NCBI RefSeq assembly: GCF_000968685.2 | Contig: NZ_LAKD02000002.1 | Span: 32,668 to 96,667, forward strand | Direction of reading: 5' to 3' | DNA from: Streptomyces antioxidans | GTDB lineage: Bacteria; Actinomycetota; Actinomycetes; Streptomycetales; Streptomycetaceae | DNA length: 64,000 nucleotides | Shown here: piece after piece, positions 31,213 to 39,259 of the stretch | Numbering within the stretch: the first letter of the stretch is position 1 | Layout: every line of letters starts with the position of its first letter | The notes under the pieces: model-generated | The model's input: only the letters and a program-made list of their open reading frames with translations | What the model was told of the DNA's origin: nothing | Databases searched by the model: none | Program-made: the position numbers and the translations under genes

Positions 31213-32270
31213 TTCGCGGCCACCAAGGGCGCGGTCTTCTCCCCTTCCGCGGCGAGGCGGGCGAGGATGCGGCGCGCGGCCAGCCCGCCGGTGTCGATGT
31301 TGATGCTGAGTTCCTGATAGCCCTCGCGCTCGGTGTCCAGCGCCTTCTGGAGCACGTTCAGCGCCGCCACGTCCTGGAGCACCACGGTCCGGTTGAGGTC
31401 GTGGAGGAAGGTGGAGACCTCCTCGTCGTCCCGCGCGAAGTCCCGTGAGACGGCCCAGAAGTCGTACACATGGCGGTCGGTGGACGGGGTGATGGCGTAG
31501 GTGATCTCCACATGGAAGGCGTGGGGATCGGAGCCGTCCGGCTCCGGCACCACCCCGACCGGGGCGATCCGGCTGTGCAGCAGATACAGACAGGGCGCGT
31601 GGTACTCGATGTCCTGCCAGCGGGTGATGCGGCCCTCGATGCCGGTGGAGCGGGCGTAGAAGGGCGGACACTCGGCGTCGTCCATGTGCCGGCTGACCCG
31701 GACGACGCCCGCGCCCTCGTCCACCTCGGTGGTGATCGGGGTCTCGGCGACCTCGGGGGTGCCGATGTAGCCGCCGTGCAGATACGTCTCGTGCGAGAGG
31801 TCCAGCAGGTTGTCCACCAGCAGGCCGTAGTCGGCGTCGATCGGCTCCATGCCGCCCACCGTCGTCCAGCGCGGACCGGCCAGCCACGGGGCGCGCGGCA
31901 CCGCGCCGGGGTCGGCGAGCGCCGGGTCCCCGATCCACACCCACACCAGCGAGTCCCGCTCGACCACGGGGTAGGAGCGGACCCGGGCGGTGCGCGGAAC
32001 GCGCTTCTGACCCGGTACGAACACACAGCTGCCGCCGGTGTCGTAGGTGAAGCCGTGGTAGCCGCAGACGACCGTGTCACCGTCGAGACGGCCGGCGGTG
32101 AGCGGATAGCGGCGGTGTACACAGCGGTCGGCGAGCGCGATGACCTTGTCGTCGGACTCGGCGCGGTAGAAGGCGATGGGCTCGTTGAGGATGGTGCGCC
32201 CCAGCAGCTCGCGGCCGATCTCGCGGCCGTAGGCGGCGACGTACCACTGGTTCTTCGCGAAGGCGGTCAT
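31209..32270 (-). CDS. Rieske non-haem iron oxygenase (VanA-like)
   Basis: A 353-aa aromatic-ring or O-demethylating oxygenase alpha subunit. The Rieske centre ligands are C50, H52 (CVHRRYPL), C69 and H72 (CGYHGF). The catalytic iron site lies around DNLLDLSHETYLHGG. It resembles vanillate O-demethylase, but the substrate is not determined. ATG at 32270 is chosen because MTAFAKNQWYVAAYG is the family start; a GTG at 32297 is possible. It is the first gene of the oxygenase unit. Confidence 0.88.
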   Translation of the reverse strand: MTAFAKNQWYVAAYGREIGRELLGRTILNEPIAFYRAESDDKVIALADRCVHRRYPLTAGRLDGDTVVCGYHGFTYDTGGSCVFVPGQKRVPRTARVRSYPVVERDSLVWVWIGDPALADPGAVPRAPWLAGPRWTTVGGMEPIDADYGLLVDNLLDLSHETYLHGGYIGTPEVAETPITTEVDEGAGVVRVSRHMDDAECPPFYARSTGIEGRITRWQDIEYHAPCLYLLHSRIAPVGVVPEPDGSDPHAFHVEITYAITPSTDRHVYDFWAVSRDFARDDEEVSTFLHDLNRTVVLQDVAALNVLQKALDTEREGYQELSINIDTGGLAARRILARLAAEGEKTAPLVAAK

Positions 32271-32307
32271 GCGTGCCAGCGTGGTGACGCCCGTCACGTA
32301 CGGGCAA

Positions 32308-32334
32308 CGGCCCTTCCACTGAGTGGAAGGGCCG
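32308..32334. promoter_or_regulatory. 27-bp perfect palindrome upstream of the Rieske gene
   Basis: Arms CGGCCCTTCCACT and AGTGGAAGGGCCG around one G. It lies 38 bp before the oxygenase ATG and 65 bp after the stop of the DUF4190 gene on the same strand. It could be an operator for the oxygenase or a terminator of the upstream gene; there is no T-run after it. Confidence 0.55.
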
Positions 32335-32398
32335 CTGGGGGGAAGGCCGCTGGGTGGCAGGGCCGCGGGGAGGTGTCCGCGGTGGACCGCCGGGCGGG

Positions 32399-32677
32399 TC
32401 AGCCGCCGAACTGCCAGAAGACGGAGTGGTTCAGCGTCAGCAGGACGATCAGCAGGACGACATCGGCGATGCCGAGGGTGATCCCGAGCAGTGCCCGGCC
32501 CCTGCGGTGGGTGTCCCGGGCGATCGCGAGCGTCCCCAGGACGATCGCGCAGGGCCCGAAGACCGCGTTGAACAGCAGCAGACCGATCAGACCGAGCACG
32601 AAGGAGGCGACTGCCATGCCGTCGGCGTCCCGGCGCGCCCGGACCGGGGAGATGCGGGACGGTGCGGTGAGTGCCAT
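32399..32677 (-). CDS. DUF4190-type two-helix membrane protein
   Basis: A 92-aa protein with two hydrophobic segments (GMAVASFVLGLIGLLLFNAVF and IADVVLLIVLLTLNH) separated by the LGTLAIARDTHRRGRALLGI loop characteristic of DUF4190 proteins. Its ATG follows GGGAGC. The role of the family is unknown. Confidence 0.75.
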   Translation of the reverse strand: MALTAPSRISPVRARRDADGMAVASFVLGLIGLLLFNAVFGPCAIVLGTLAIARDTHRRGRALLGITLGIADVVLLIVLLTLNHSVFWQFGG

Positions 32678-32682
32678 GGGTC

Positions 32683-32838
32683 TCAGCTCCCCTTGTGTCC
32701 GGTGCGTTCGCGGATGAAGAAGACCAGCAGCCAGGCGCCGATGGCGCCCGCGGCGGCGAGGAAGAGGGGGAGCGGGGTGTGCGCCGCCGCCCCCAGAAGC
32801 ACTCCCATCAGGGCGAGTGCCGCGACGATGAAGAGCAT
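32683..32838 (-). CDS. 51-aa membrane peptide
   Basis: Two short hydrophobic helices (MLFIVAALALMGVLLGAAA and LFLAAAGAIGAWLLVFFI) with a basic C-terminus. ATG at 32838 is behind AAAGAGG; the longer upstream frame runs through the operators and is not credible. It is the first gene left of the divergent TetR promoter and lies 5 bp before the DUF4190 gene. Confidence 0.65.
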   Translation of the reverse strand: MLFIVAALALMGVLLGAAAHTPLPLFLAAAGAIGAWLLVFFIRERTGHKGS

Positions 32839-32897
32839 GGGTGCCTCTTTCGAAGTGACGATCGGGATGCGGTTGGCGTGCGGGCCGTCATCGTTGG

Positions 32898-32925
32898 GTG
32901 AACACTTGGAAGCACAACTGTTCAC
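32898..32925. promoter_or_regulatory. TetR operator candidate, distal dyad
   Basis: GTGAAC at 32898-32903 and GTTCAC at 32920-32925 form a spaced inverted repeat. The sequence GTTCACTGAGT also resembles GTTTACTGAAT of the proximal operator at 32960-32985. Confidence 0.45.
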
Positions 32926-32959
32926 TGAGTTTTAGAGTACCCCGCCGAAGCCTGGAAAA

Positions 32960-32985
32960 ATTCAGCGAACGGCTGTTTACTGAAT
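32960..32985. promoter_or_regulatory. TetR operator candidate, proximal dyad
   Basis: A 26-bp inverted repeat, ATTCAGCGAAC-GGCT-GTTTACTGAAT, symmetric at 9 of 11 arm positions. It lies directly before the GTG of the TetR gene at 32989, in the divergent promoter region. Confidence 0.65.
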
Positions 32986-32988
32986 GAT

Positions 32989-33624
32989 GTGAGTCACAGG
33001 TGCGGGGTCCGGCAGGCCCAGAAGGAGAAGACGCGGCGCGCGCTGATGGACGCGGCGCTGCGGCTGCTGGAGGACCAGAGCCTGAGCAGTCTGGGGCTCC
33101 GCGAGGTCACCCGGGCGGTGGGGGTGGCGCCGGCCGCGTTCTACCGGCACTTCCGGGATCTGAGCGATCTCGGTGTCGCGCTGGTCGAGGAGAGCCTGGG
33201 CAGCCTGCATCACATGATCAACGCGGTGCTGGCCGGTCAGGAGGGTGACGAGGAGCGGATCGAGGCCGCCGTCGACGCGGTCGCCGAGCATGTCCGCCGC
33301 TACCCCGCCCACATCCGCTTCATCGCACGCGAGCGGCACGGCGGGGTGCGCGCCGTGCGCGAGGCCATAGCCGCCGAGCTGGACCGGTTCGCGGACGAGG
33401 TGGCCACCGCCTTCTGTCCGCAGCTCCCGGCGGAATCCTGGCCACCGGAAGATGTCCGGATGCTCGCGGAGCTGTATGTGGACCATATGGTGATGACCGC
33501 CACGGCGTTCCTGGAGGCGCAGGCCGACCACCCCGGGGCCGCGGAGGAGCGGAAGGTGGCCGCCACGGCGCGCAAGCAGCTGCTGCTGATCAGCCTCGGG
33601 CGCCACCACTGGCACGACGAGTGA
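32989..33624 (+). CDS. TetR-family regulator (FabR-like)
   Basis: A 211-aa TetR repressor. The HTH LREVTRAVGVAPAAFYRHF is followed by an effector domain with HIRFIARERHGG, which resembles FabR/FadR-type lipid-responsive TetR proteins. It starts with GTG at 32989 right after a 26-bp operator, with no classical ribosome site (possibly leaderless or near-leaderless). It is divergent from the small membrane proteins and the Rieske unit and overlaps the convergent metalloprotease gene by 35 bp at the 3' ends. Confidence 0.85.
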   Translation: MSHRCGVRQAQKEKTRRALMDAALRLLEDQSLSSLGLREVTRAVGVAPAAFYRHFRDLSDLGVALVEESLGSLHHMINAVLAGQEGDEERIEAAVDAVAEHVRRYPAHIRFIARERHGGVRAVREAIAAELDRFADEVATAFCPQLPAESWPPEDVRMLAELYVDHMVMTATAFLEAQADHPGAAEERKVAATARKQLLLISLGRHHWHDE

Positions 33625-34921
33625 TCTCCACGCCGTAGTCGCCCGCCGCGTCCCGGTCGGTGACGTGGACGCGTATCCGTATGCCGTTCGCCTCGGTGTC
33701 GAAGGTCTCGCCGGGCGCGTAGGCCGCGTCGCTCAGTCCGGGGTGGACATTGCGCTCCTTGGTGCAGCCGCGGCCGTGGGGGGTGGAGTCCACGATGCTG
33801 ACCGGGCCGCCGCCGGAGTCGACACCGGTGTTCACCCGGGAGATCAGCACCCCGGGCTTGCATATGGCCTCGTCATTGCCGCCGGTCGCCCGCGCCTCGA
33901 TGGCGTAGCCGCTGGACGGCGAGACGGGGACGAAGACCATCTTGGTCCCCTCCGGGCGGCTCAGCGGGGACAGGGTGTGGGCGAAGACACCGGAGCGGGC
34001 GGCGCACGCGATCTGCCGCGGGCCGAGCCAGCCCAGCTTCCACTTGTGCCAGGCCAGCAGGTCGTTGCCGGGTCCCCAGTCCTCGGACATCACATCCCAG
34101 TGGCCCGCCTTGTCGCCGCCGGCGTGGGTGTAGAGGTCGGGCAGCCCGAAGACATGGCCGTTCTCATGGGGCAGGACGCGGAAGCCGGTGCGGCGCAGCG
34201 AGCCGGAGCCGTCGTCCTGGCGGCTGTAGACGAAGGAGACATTGGCCAGCGGAACGCCGTCGGCGGCCGGGGCGCGCTGGTTGTCGGCGTAGGTGACGGA
34301 CAGCACGGCATGCGCGGCCGGTGGTCCGGCGTTCGGGGTGACCAGGATGTTCACCAGGTCGTAGCGGCGGAAGTCGACCTTGGGGTCGGCGGACTTGGCG
34401 ATGTCGGCGACGAGTTTCCGATAGCCCGGGTCGAAGGGGCTGCCGCGCTTGATGCCGTAGGCGCGGAACGGGTGCGGCATCCGCAGCCAGTGGGTGATCG
34501 GCATCGCGGGGCGGTAGTCCAGCCGTCCGTACGAGCTCTGCGCGAACCATCGGGTGGTCTGGGGGAAGAACTCCTCGAAGCGCTCGCGGGCGGTGCCCTG
34601 GCCGCGGACATCGGGGAAGTCGATCATGAGGTTGAGGGCGTGGACGGTGCCGGTGCTGTGGCTGTAGCCGCGGCCGGTGGGTATGCCCTCGGCCATCTGG
34701 AGCCCCGGTCCTGAGGCGAGGGCGCAGGGCGCGAGCGAGCCGAGGGCCGGGCGCGCGGAGGGCGCCGGGGCCTGCTCGGGGGGCGCGGGGCGCTCGGGTC
34801 GCGGAACCGCCGCCGGGGCGGCCATCGCCGCCGTGAGCACGGCGGCGATGGCGAACGCGCTGCCTCTGCGGGGGCGGCGTATTCGTATGCGGGGGCGGGC
34901 GGTCCCATGCGTCTGGTCCAT
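33590..34921 (-). CDS. Secreted M6-like metalloprotease
   Basis: A 443-aa exported protein. An Arg-rich N-terminus (RIRIRRPRRG, Tat-like) with an Ala-rich hydrophobic core is followed by a Pro-rich spacer and a zinc protease domain with the motif HENGHVFGLPD (H252, E253, H256, third ligand probably the downstream D/H), and LDYRPAMPITHW upstream. This is the layout of immune-inhibitor-A-type M6 peptidases. The start at 34921 is provisional because no clear ribosome site is present. Confidence 0.82.
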   Translation of the reverse strand: MDQTHGTARPRIRIRRPRRGSAFAIAAVLTAAMAAPAAVPRPERPAPPEQAPAPSARPALGSLAPCALASGPGLQMAEGIPTGRGYSHSTGTVHALNLMIDFPDVRGQGTARERFEEFFPQTTRWFAQSSYGRLDYRPAMPITHWLRMPHPFRAYGIKRGSPFDPGYRKLVADIAKSADPKVDFRRYDLVNILVTPNAGPPAAHAVLSVTYADNQRAPAADGVPLANVSFVYSRQDDGSGSLRRTGFRVLPHENGHVFGLPDLYTHAGGDKAGHWDVMSEDWGPGNDLLAWHKWKLGWLGPRQIACAARSGVFAHTLSPLSRPEGTKMVFVPVSPSSGYAIEARATGGNDEAICKPGVLISRVNTGVDSGGGPVSIVDSTPHGRGCTKERNVHPGLSDAAYAPGETFDTEANGIRIRVHVTDRDAAGDYGVEITRRASGGARG

Positions 34922-35053
34922 TGCCGACCACGGTGTGACGGTGCGGACCGGGGCGCCCGTGGGGTGCCGCCGAACGGCGGAATGACCTGCTCCGTCCGGG
35001 CGGCGGGGGTGTTGCGAGGGTGTGAGGCAGGTCACCTACGGACCCGGAAATTC

Positions 35054-35109
35054 CGGGGACTCATTCCCCGTTTAACCGAGCGAACGCATAAACGGGGACT
35101 CACTCCCCG
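35054..35109. promoter_or_regulatory. Twin 17-bp palindromes upstream of TetR/MFS pair
   Basis: CGGGGACTCATTCCCCG (35054-35070) and CGGGGACTCACTCCCCG (35093-35109), 39 bp apart, flanked inside by GTTTA and TAAAC so the whole block is symmetric. They lie 131-186 bp upstream of the TetR start and are probably operators. Confidence 0.65.
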
Positions 35110-35110
35110 G

Positions 35111-35141
35111 AAAAGTTGAAGCTCGAAAAAGTTGAAGCCCG
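35111..35141. repeat. Tandem AAAAGTTGAAGC repeat
   Basis: Two adjacent copies of AAAAGTTGAAGCYCG (35111-35125 and 35127-35141), an unusually AT-rich block in this GC-rich region. It lies between the twin palindromes and the TetR gene and may be part of the promoter. Confidence 0.6.
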
Positions 35142-35239
35142 AACGTCATGGCCGGGGTGCGGCGCCGCCGCCAAGCCGCCGGAGCACCGGCCACCGAGAA
35201 CCGTACGCGTGGAAGCCGTACGCAGAAGGGAGTGCTGTC

Positions 35240-35890
35240 ATGGCCGCCGACACGACGACCGCGAAGTCCGCACAGCCCCGGCTGCGCGCGGACGCCCTGC
35301 GCAACCGGGAGCGCATTGTCGCCGCCGCCCGAGAGGTGATCGTCGAGTGCGGGGCGGATATCCCCCTCGATGAAATCGCTCGACGGGCAGGGGTCGGCAA
35401 TGCCACGATCTACCGGCACTTCACGGACCGCCGTGAGCTGATCCACCATGTGGCGCTCTCGGTGATGTCCCGTGTCGCCGGCCAGGCCGAATCCGCCCTG
35501 GCCGAGGAGGCCGACAGCTTCTCGGCGCTGCGGCGCTTCGTCCACGCCGCGGCGGATGAGCACATCGGCGCGCTGTGCCTGCTGCTCTCCGACGGCCTCG
35601 ACAAGGAGCACCCTGATCTCATCGCCACCCGCGACCGCCTTGCGGCCGGTGTCGAGGCCCTGACGGGGGCCGCGAAAGCCGACGGCAAACTGCGCACCGA
35701 CATCGGCGTCGGTGACCTGATGGTCGCGCTCAACCAGCTCACCAGGCCGCTGCCCGGCAGCGCCTGTGTGGACTTCGAGCCCTTTGTGCACCGGCATCTG
35801 CAGCTGTTCCTGGACGGTCTGCGCACCCCGGCGCGCTCGGAACTACCCGGAAAGTCCGTGACCTTGGAGGATCTGCGACACAGGCCGTGA
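35240..35890 (+). CDS. TetR-family regulator of MFS exporter
   Basis: A 216-aa TetR repressor with HTH DIPLDEIARRAGVGNATIYRHF and a C-terminal domain of the SACE_7040/PksA-like type (RLAAGVEALTGAAKADGKLR). ATG at 35240 is behind AGAAGGGAG. It is followed 180 bp later by a DHA2 exporter on the same strand, so control of efflux is likely. Confidence 0.88.
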   Translation: MAADTTTAKSAQPRLRADALRNRERIVAAAREVIVECGADIPLDEIARRAGVGNATIYRHFTDRRELIHHVALSVMSRVAGQAESALAEEADSFSALRRFVHAAADEHIGALCLLLSDGLDKEHPDLIATRDRLAAGVEALTGAAKADGKLRTDIGVGDLMVALNQLTRPLPGSACVDFEPFVHRHLQLFLDGLRTPARSELPGKSVTLEDLRHRP

Positions 35891-36072
35891 CCGTGACATA
35901 AATCGCACGCGGCCGATCCCGGAGCACCGCTCATTCCGCGCACGTTGACAGGTCTTCCTTACGTGCGTCGGCGTCTCTCGCCATCTCTTACCCAACACCC
36001 TGTGCCGGTCTGACCTTGATCGGCCCCTTACGTCCCGTTTCTCACTCTCCGCACCGCTAGGTAGGCCCACCC

Positions 36073-37584
36073 ATGCCTGAAACGGCTCAATTCGTCGATC
36101 CCCGGCGCTGGAAAGCGCTGATATTCATCGCCCTCGCCCAGCTGATGGTCGTGCTCGATGCGACCATCGTGAACATCGCGCTGCCCAGTGCCCAGGCCGA
36201 TCTCGGCATCTCCGACGGCAACCGGCAGTGGGTCATCACCGCCTACGCCCTCGCCTTCGGCGGACTGCTGTTGTTCGGCGGCCGGGTCGCCGACCTGTGG
36301 GGACGGAAGCAGACCTTCATCGTCGGTCTGATCGGCTTCGCCGCCGCCTCGGCCGTCGGCGGCGCCGCGCTGAACACCGGCATGCTGCTGGGCGCGCGCG
36401 CCCTCCAGGGTGCGTTCGGTGCGCTGCTCGCGCCCTCCGCGCTCTCGCTGCTCGCGGTGATGTTCACCGACCCCAAGGAGCGCGCCAAGGCGTTCGGTGT
36501 CTTCGGTGCCATCGCCGGTGGTGGCGGTGCCGTCGGTCTGATCCTCGGTGGTGTGCTCACCGAGTACATGGACTGGCGCTGGACCTTCTTCGTGAACATC
36601 CCGTTCGCCATCATCGCCGCGATCGGCGCGGTCGCCGTGATCCGCGAGCCGGTGGAGAGCCACAACTCGTCCCGGCTGGACATCCCCGGTGTGATCCTGG
36701 CCACCACCGGTCTGGTCTCGCTGGTCTACGGCTTCACCCGCGCCGAGTCCGACGGCTGGTCCGCGGGGCCGACCGTCGGTCTGTTCGTCGCCGCGGCCGT
36801 GCTGCTGCTCGCCTTCGTGGTCGTCGAGTCGCGGGTGAAGGCTCCGCTGCTGCCGCTGCGCGTGGTCGCCGACCGCAACCGCGGCGGTGTCTACGCCTCG
36901 CTGGCCCTCGCCGTCATCGGCATGTTCGGCCTGTTCCTCTTCCTCACCTACTACATGCAGGTCGTCAAGGGGTACAGCCCGGTCAAGACCGGCTTCGCCT
37001 TCTTGCCGATGGTCGCGGGCATGATCACCGGCTCGACGCAGATCGGTGCCCGGCTGATGACCCGCGTCCCGGCGCGGCTGCTGATGGGGCCGGGCTTCCT
37101 GGTCGCCTCGGTCGGCATGCTGCTGCTGACCCAGATCGACCTGGACACCTCGTACCCGGCACTGATCCTGCCCGGGTTCCTGCTGCTCGGTCTCGGCATG
37201 GGTACCGCCTTCATGCCCGCGATGAGCCTGGCCACGCATGGTGTCCAGCCGCGTGACGCGGGGGTCGCCTCGGCGATGGTCAACACCTCGCAGCAGGTTG
37301 GCGGCGCCATCGGCACCGCGCTGCTGAACACGATCGCGGCGAGCGCCACCACCGAGTACGCCAAGTCGCATGCGGCGGGCGCCCCTTCGCGTACGGCGCT
37401 GCAGCTCCAGTCGATGGTGCACGGCTACACCTCCGCCATCTGGTGGGCGGTCGGCATCCTGGCGCTGGCCGCGGTCATCGCCATCACGTTCGTCAACGCC
37501 GGACAGCCGAAGGGCGGCGGCGCGGTCGCGGGCTCCTCCGGTGAGGGTGCGGCGGAGGACGCGGTTCCGGTGATGGCTCACTGA
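36073..37584 (+). CDS. DHA2-family (EmrB/QacA) drug exporter
   Basis: A 503-aa, 14-helix proton-coupled exporter. It shows ALAQLMVVLDATIVNIALP in helix 1, GGRVADLWGRKQTF in loop 2-3, ARALQGAFGALLAP in helix 4 and the motif C region in helix 5 (LILGGVLTEYMDWRWTFF), then YMQVVKGYSPVKTGFAFLP. The C-terminal 30 residues are soluble and Gly-rich. It is downstream of the TetR gene and followed by a strong hairpin. Confidence 0.92.
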   Translation: MPETAQFVDPRRWKALIFIALAQLMVVLDATIVNIALPSAQADLGISDGNRQWVITAYALAFGGLLLFGGRVADLWGRKQTFIVGLIGFAAASAVGGAALNTGMLLGARALQGAFGALLAPSALSLLAVMFTDPKERAKAFGVFGAIAGGGGAVGLILGGVLTEYMDWRWTFFVNIPFAIIAAIGAVAVIREPVESHNSSRLDIPGVILATTGLVSLVYGFTRAESDGWSAGPTVGLFVAAAVLLLAFVVVESRVKAPLLPLRVVADRNRGGVYASLALAVIGMFGLFLFLTYYMQVVKGYSPVKTGFAFLPMVAGMITGSTQIGARLMTRVPARLLMGPGFLVASVGMLLLTQIDLDTSYPALILPGFLLLGLGMGTAFMPAMSLATHGVQPRDAGVASAMVNTSQQVGGAIGTALLNTIAASATTEYAKSHAAGAPSRTALQLQSMVHGYTSAIWWAVGILALAAVIAITFVNAGQPKGGGAVAGSSGEGAAEDAVPVMAH

Positions 37585-37650
37585 TGCGCTGACGCCCGCT
37601 CGCTGGACTGTCCCGTTGGACTGTCCGTATGCGGTCTGACGTCGTCAGGT

Positions 37651-37685
37651 GAGGGCCCCGCTCCTCGAGGAGGAGCGGGGCCCTC
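37651..37685. terminator. Bidirectional terminator
   Basis: Perfect 16-bp stem, GAGGGCCCCGCTCCTC with its exact reverse complement and a 3-nt loop. It lies between the convergent MFS gene and MarR gene. Confidence 0.85.
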
Positions 37686-37707
37686 GTGGGTGTGGCGCCT
37701 CGGGGCG

Positions 37708-38208
37708 TCAGCGCAGCCAGGGGAGGTCGGCGCCGACCGGTTGGAGGCCGTCCGCGATGATCTGGCATATGGCGCCGAACTGCTCGACCTGCTCGGGGGT
37801 GAGCCGGTCGAAGATGGCCGTCCGTACGGCGGTGACATGGCCGGGGGCGGTGTCCTGCAGCACCTTGAGCCCCTTGTCGGTCAGGACCGCGTTCTGTCCG
37901 CGCTTGTCGTCGGGGCAGTCCTCGCGCCGGACCCAGCCGTCCTTCTCCATGCGCGCGATGGCATGGGACAGCCGGGAGCGGGTGATCTTGGCCGCCTCGG
38001 CCAGTTCGGTCATCCGCATCCGGTGGCGGGGCGCCCAGGAGAGCTTCACCAGCAGGCCGTAGTAGACGTGGGGCATGCCCGCGTCACGCTGCAACTGGCG
38101 GTCGAGGTGGTCCTCCAGGAGCATGCTCGCCTGGACATACGCCTGCCAGCTGCGCTGTTCATCGTCGGTCAGCCAACGCGGCTCGTCGGCGTCTGAGGGG
38201 GTTTTCAT
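37708..38208 (-). CDS. MarR-family regulator
   Basis: A 166-aa winged-helix regulator: helix and wing around MRMTELAEAAKITRSRLSHAIARM, then EKDGWVRREDCPDDKRGQNAVLT. A conserved cysteine (REDCPDDK) lies next to the wing, and whether it senses oxidants is unknown. ATG at 38208 is chosen; a GTG at 38220 is an alternative. It is divergent from the extradiol dioxygenase gene, with a palindromic region between them. Confidence 0.88.
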   Translation of the reverse strand: MKTPSDADEPRWLTDDEQRSWQAYVQASMLLEDHLDRQLQRDAGMPHVYYGLLVKLSWAPRHRMRMTELAEAAKITRSRLSHAIARMEKDGWVRREDCPDDKRGQNAVLTDKGLKVLQDTAPGHVTAVRTAIFDRLTPEQVEQFGAICQIIADGLQPVGADLPWLR

Positions 38209-38242
38209 GGCGTCGTCCACGCGTCCATTCTAGGGAATTCTC

Positions 38243-38301
38243 TTTGAAGCTTAAATAACTGTGCACTACAGTGATAACAACATGCTTGATACTTCAAGCA
38301 T
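38243..38301. promoter_or_regulatory. MarR operator region
   Basis: A TTTGAAGCTTAAA near-palindrome at 38243-38255 and a 20-bp inverted repeat ATGCTTGA-TACT-TCAAGCAT at 38282-38301. Both contain TTCAAGC/GCTTGAA-like halves, as expected for MarR sites. They occupy the AT-rich divergent promoter between the MarR and dioxygenase genes. Confidence 0.6.
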
Positions 38302-38335
38302 TTTGGTGAGGTCTGTCGACTGACGAGGAGTCCTC

Positions 38336-39118
38336 ATGTCCGCGCTCGACGGGCGCATGCCCGCGCTCTACCTCAGCCATGGTGCTCCGCCGCTCGCCGA
38401 CGATCCGGTCTGGCCGGGACAGCTCGCCGCCTGGGCCGCCGGGCTGCCCCGGCCCAACGCCATTCTCATGATCTCCGCTCACTGGGAAGAGGCTCCCCTG
38501 GCCATCGGCGCCACCCAACAGGTGCCTCTGGTCTATGACTTCTGGGGCTTTCCTCAGCACTATTACCAGGTGCGGTACGCGGCGCCGGGTGCCCCCGAAC
38601 TCGCCGAGCGGATCCGCAAGACGCTGCGCACGGCGGGTACCCCGGTACAGGACATCCCCGAACGGGGGCTGGACCACGGGGCGTATGTGCCCCTGGTCGA
38701 GATGTATCCGGAGGCCGACATCCCGGTTCTCCAGGTCTCGATGCCGACCCTCGACCCGCGGAAGCTGATGGAGATCGGCCGGAAGCTGGCGCCGCTGCGG
38801 GACGAGGGCGTCCTGATCGTCGGCAGCGGCTTCTTCACCCACAACCTGGCCGCGCTACGGCATACGGGCCCGATGCCGCCCAGTTGGTCGGCCGAGTTCG
38901 ACGACTGGGGGCAGCGGGCCCTGGACGCGCAGGACATCGACGCGCTGCTGGACTTCGAGCACACGGCCCCGGCGGCGGGGCTCGCCCATCCGCGCATCGA
39001 ACACTTCGCGCCGTTGTTCGTCACGCTGGGCGCGGCGGAGGCGGAGCCGCGCGGCCAGCGGAGCGTGATCGACGGGTTCTGGATGGGGCTGGCGAAGCGG
39101 TCGTTGCAGTTCGGGTGA
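38336..39118 (+). CDS. Class III extradiol ring-cleavage dioxygenase (DODA/YgiD family)
   Basis: A 260-aa LigB-superfamily enzyme. Putative metal ligands include H15 (LYLSHGAPPL), H49 (MISAHWE) and H167-like histidine in GFFTHNL, with acid/base GLDHGAYVPL. Members open catechol-type rings (for example DOPA or protocatechuate-like compounds). ATG at 38336 follows GAGGAGT. It is divergent from the MarR gene. The substrate is unknown. Confidence 0.85.
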   Translation: MSALDGRMPALYLSHGAPPLADDPVWPGQLAAWAAGLPRPNAILMISAHWEEAPLAIGATQQVPLVYDFWGFPQHYYQVRYAAPGAPELAERIRKTLRTAGTPVQDIPERGLDHGAYVPLVEMYPEADIPVLQVSMPTLDPRKLMEIGRKLAPLRDEGVLIVGSGFFTHNLAALRHTGPMPPSWSAEFDDWGQRALDAQDIDALLDFEHTAPAAGLAHPRIEHFAPLFVTLGAAEAEPRGQRSVIDGFWMGLAKRSLQFG

Positions 39119-39259
39119 GGGGGAGCGGGGCTTCAGGGGCGGGGTTTCAGCGGGTGTGGTTGCTCAGCGTTGCTCAGTGTTGCTTAGCGGGGTGTGGTTG
39201 GGCGGGTGCGGCGCGGTGGGGTGTGGCTGAGCGGGCGCGGCCGGGCCGGGGCTCGTGCG

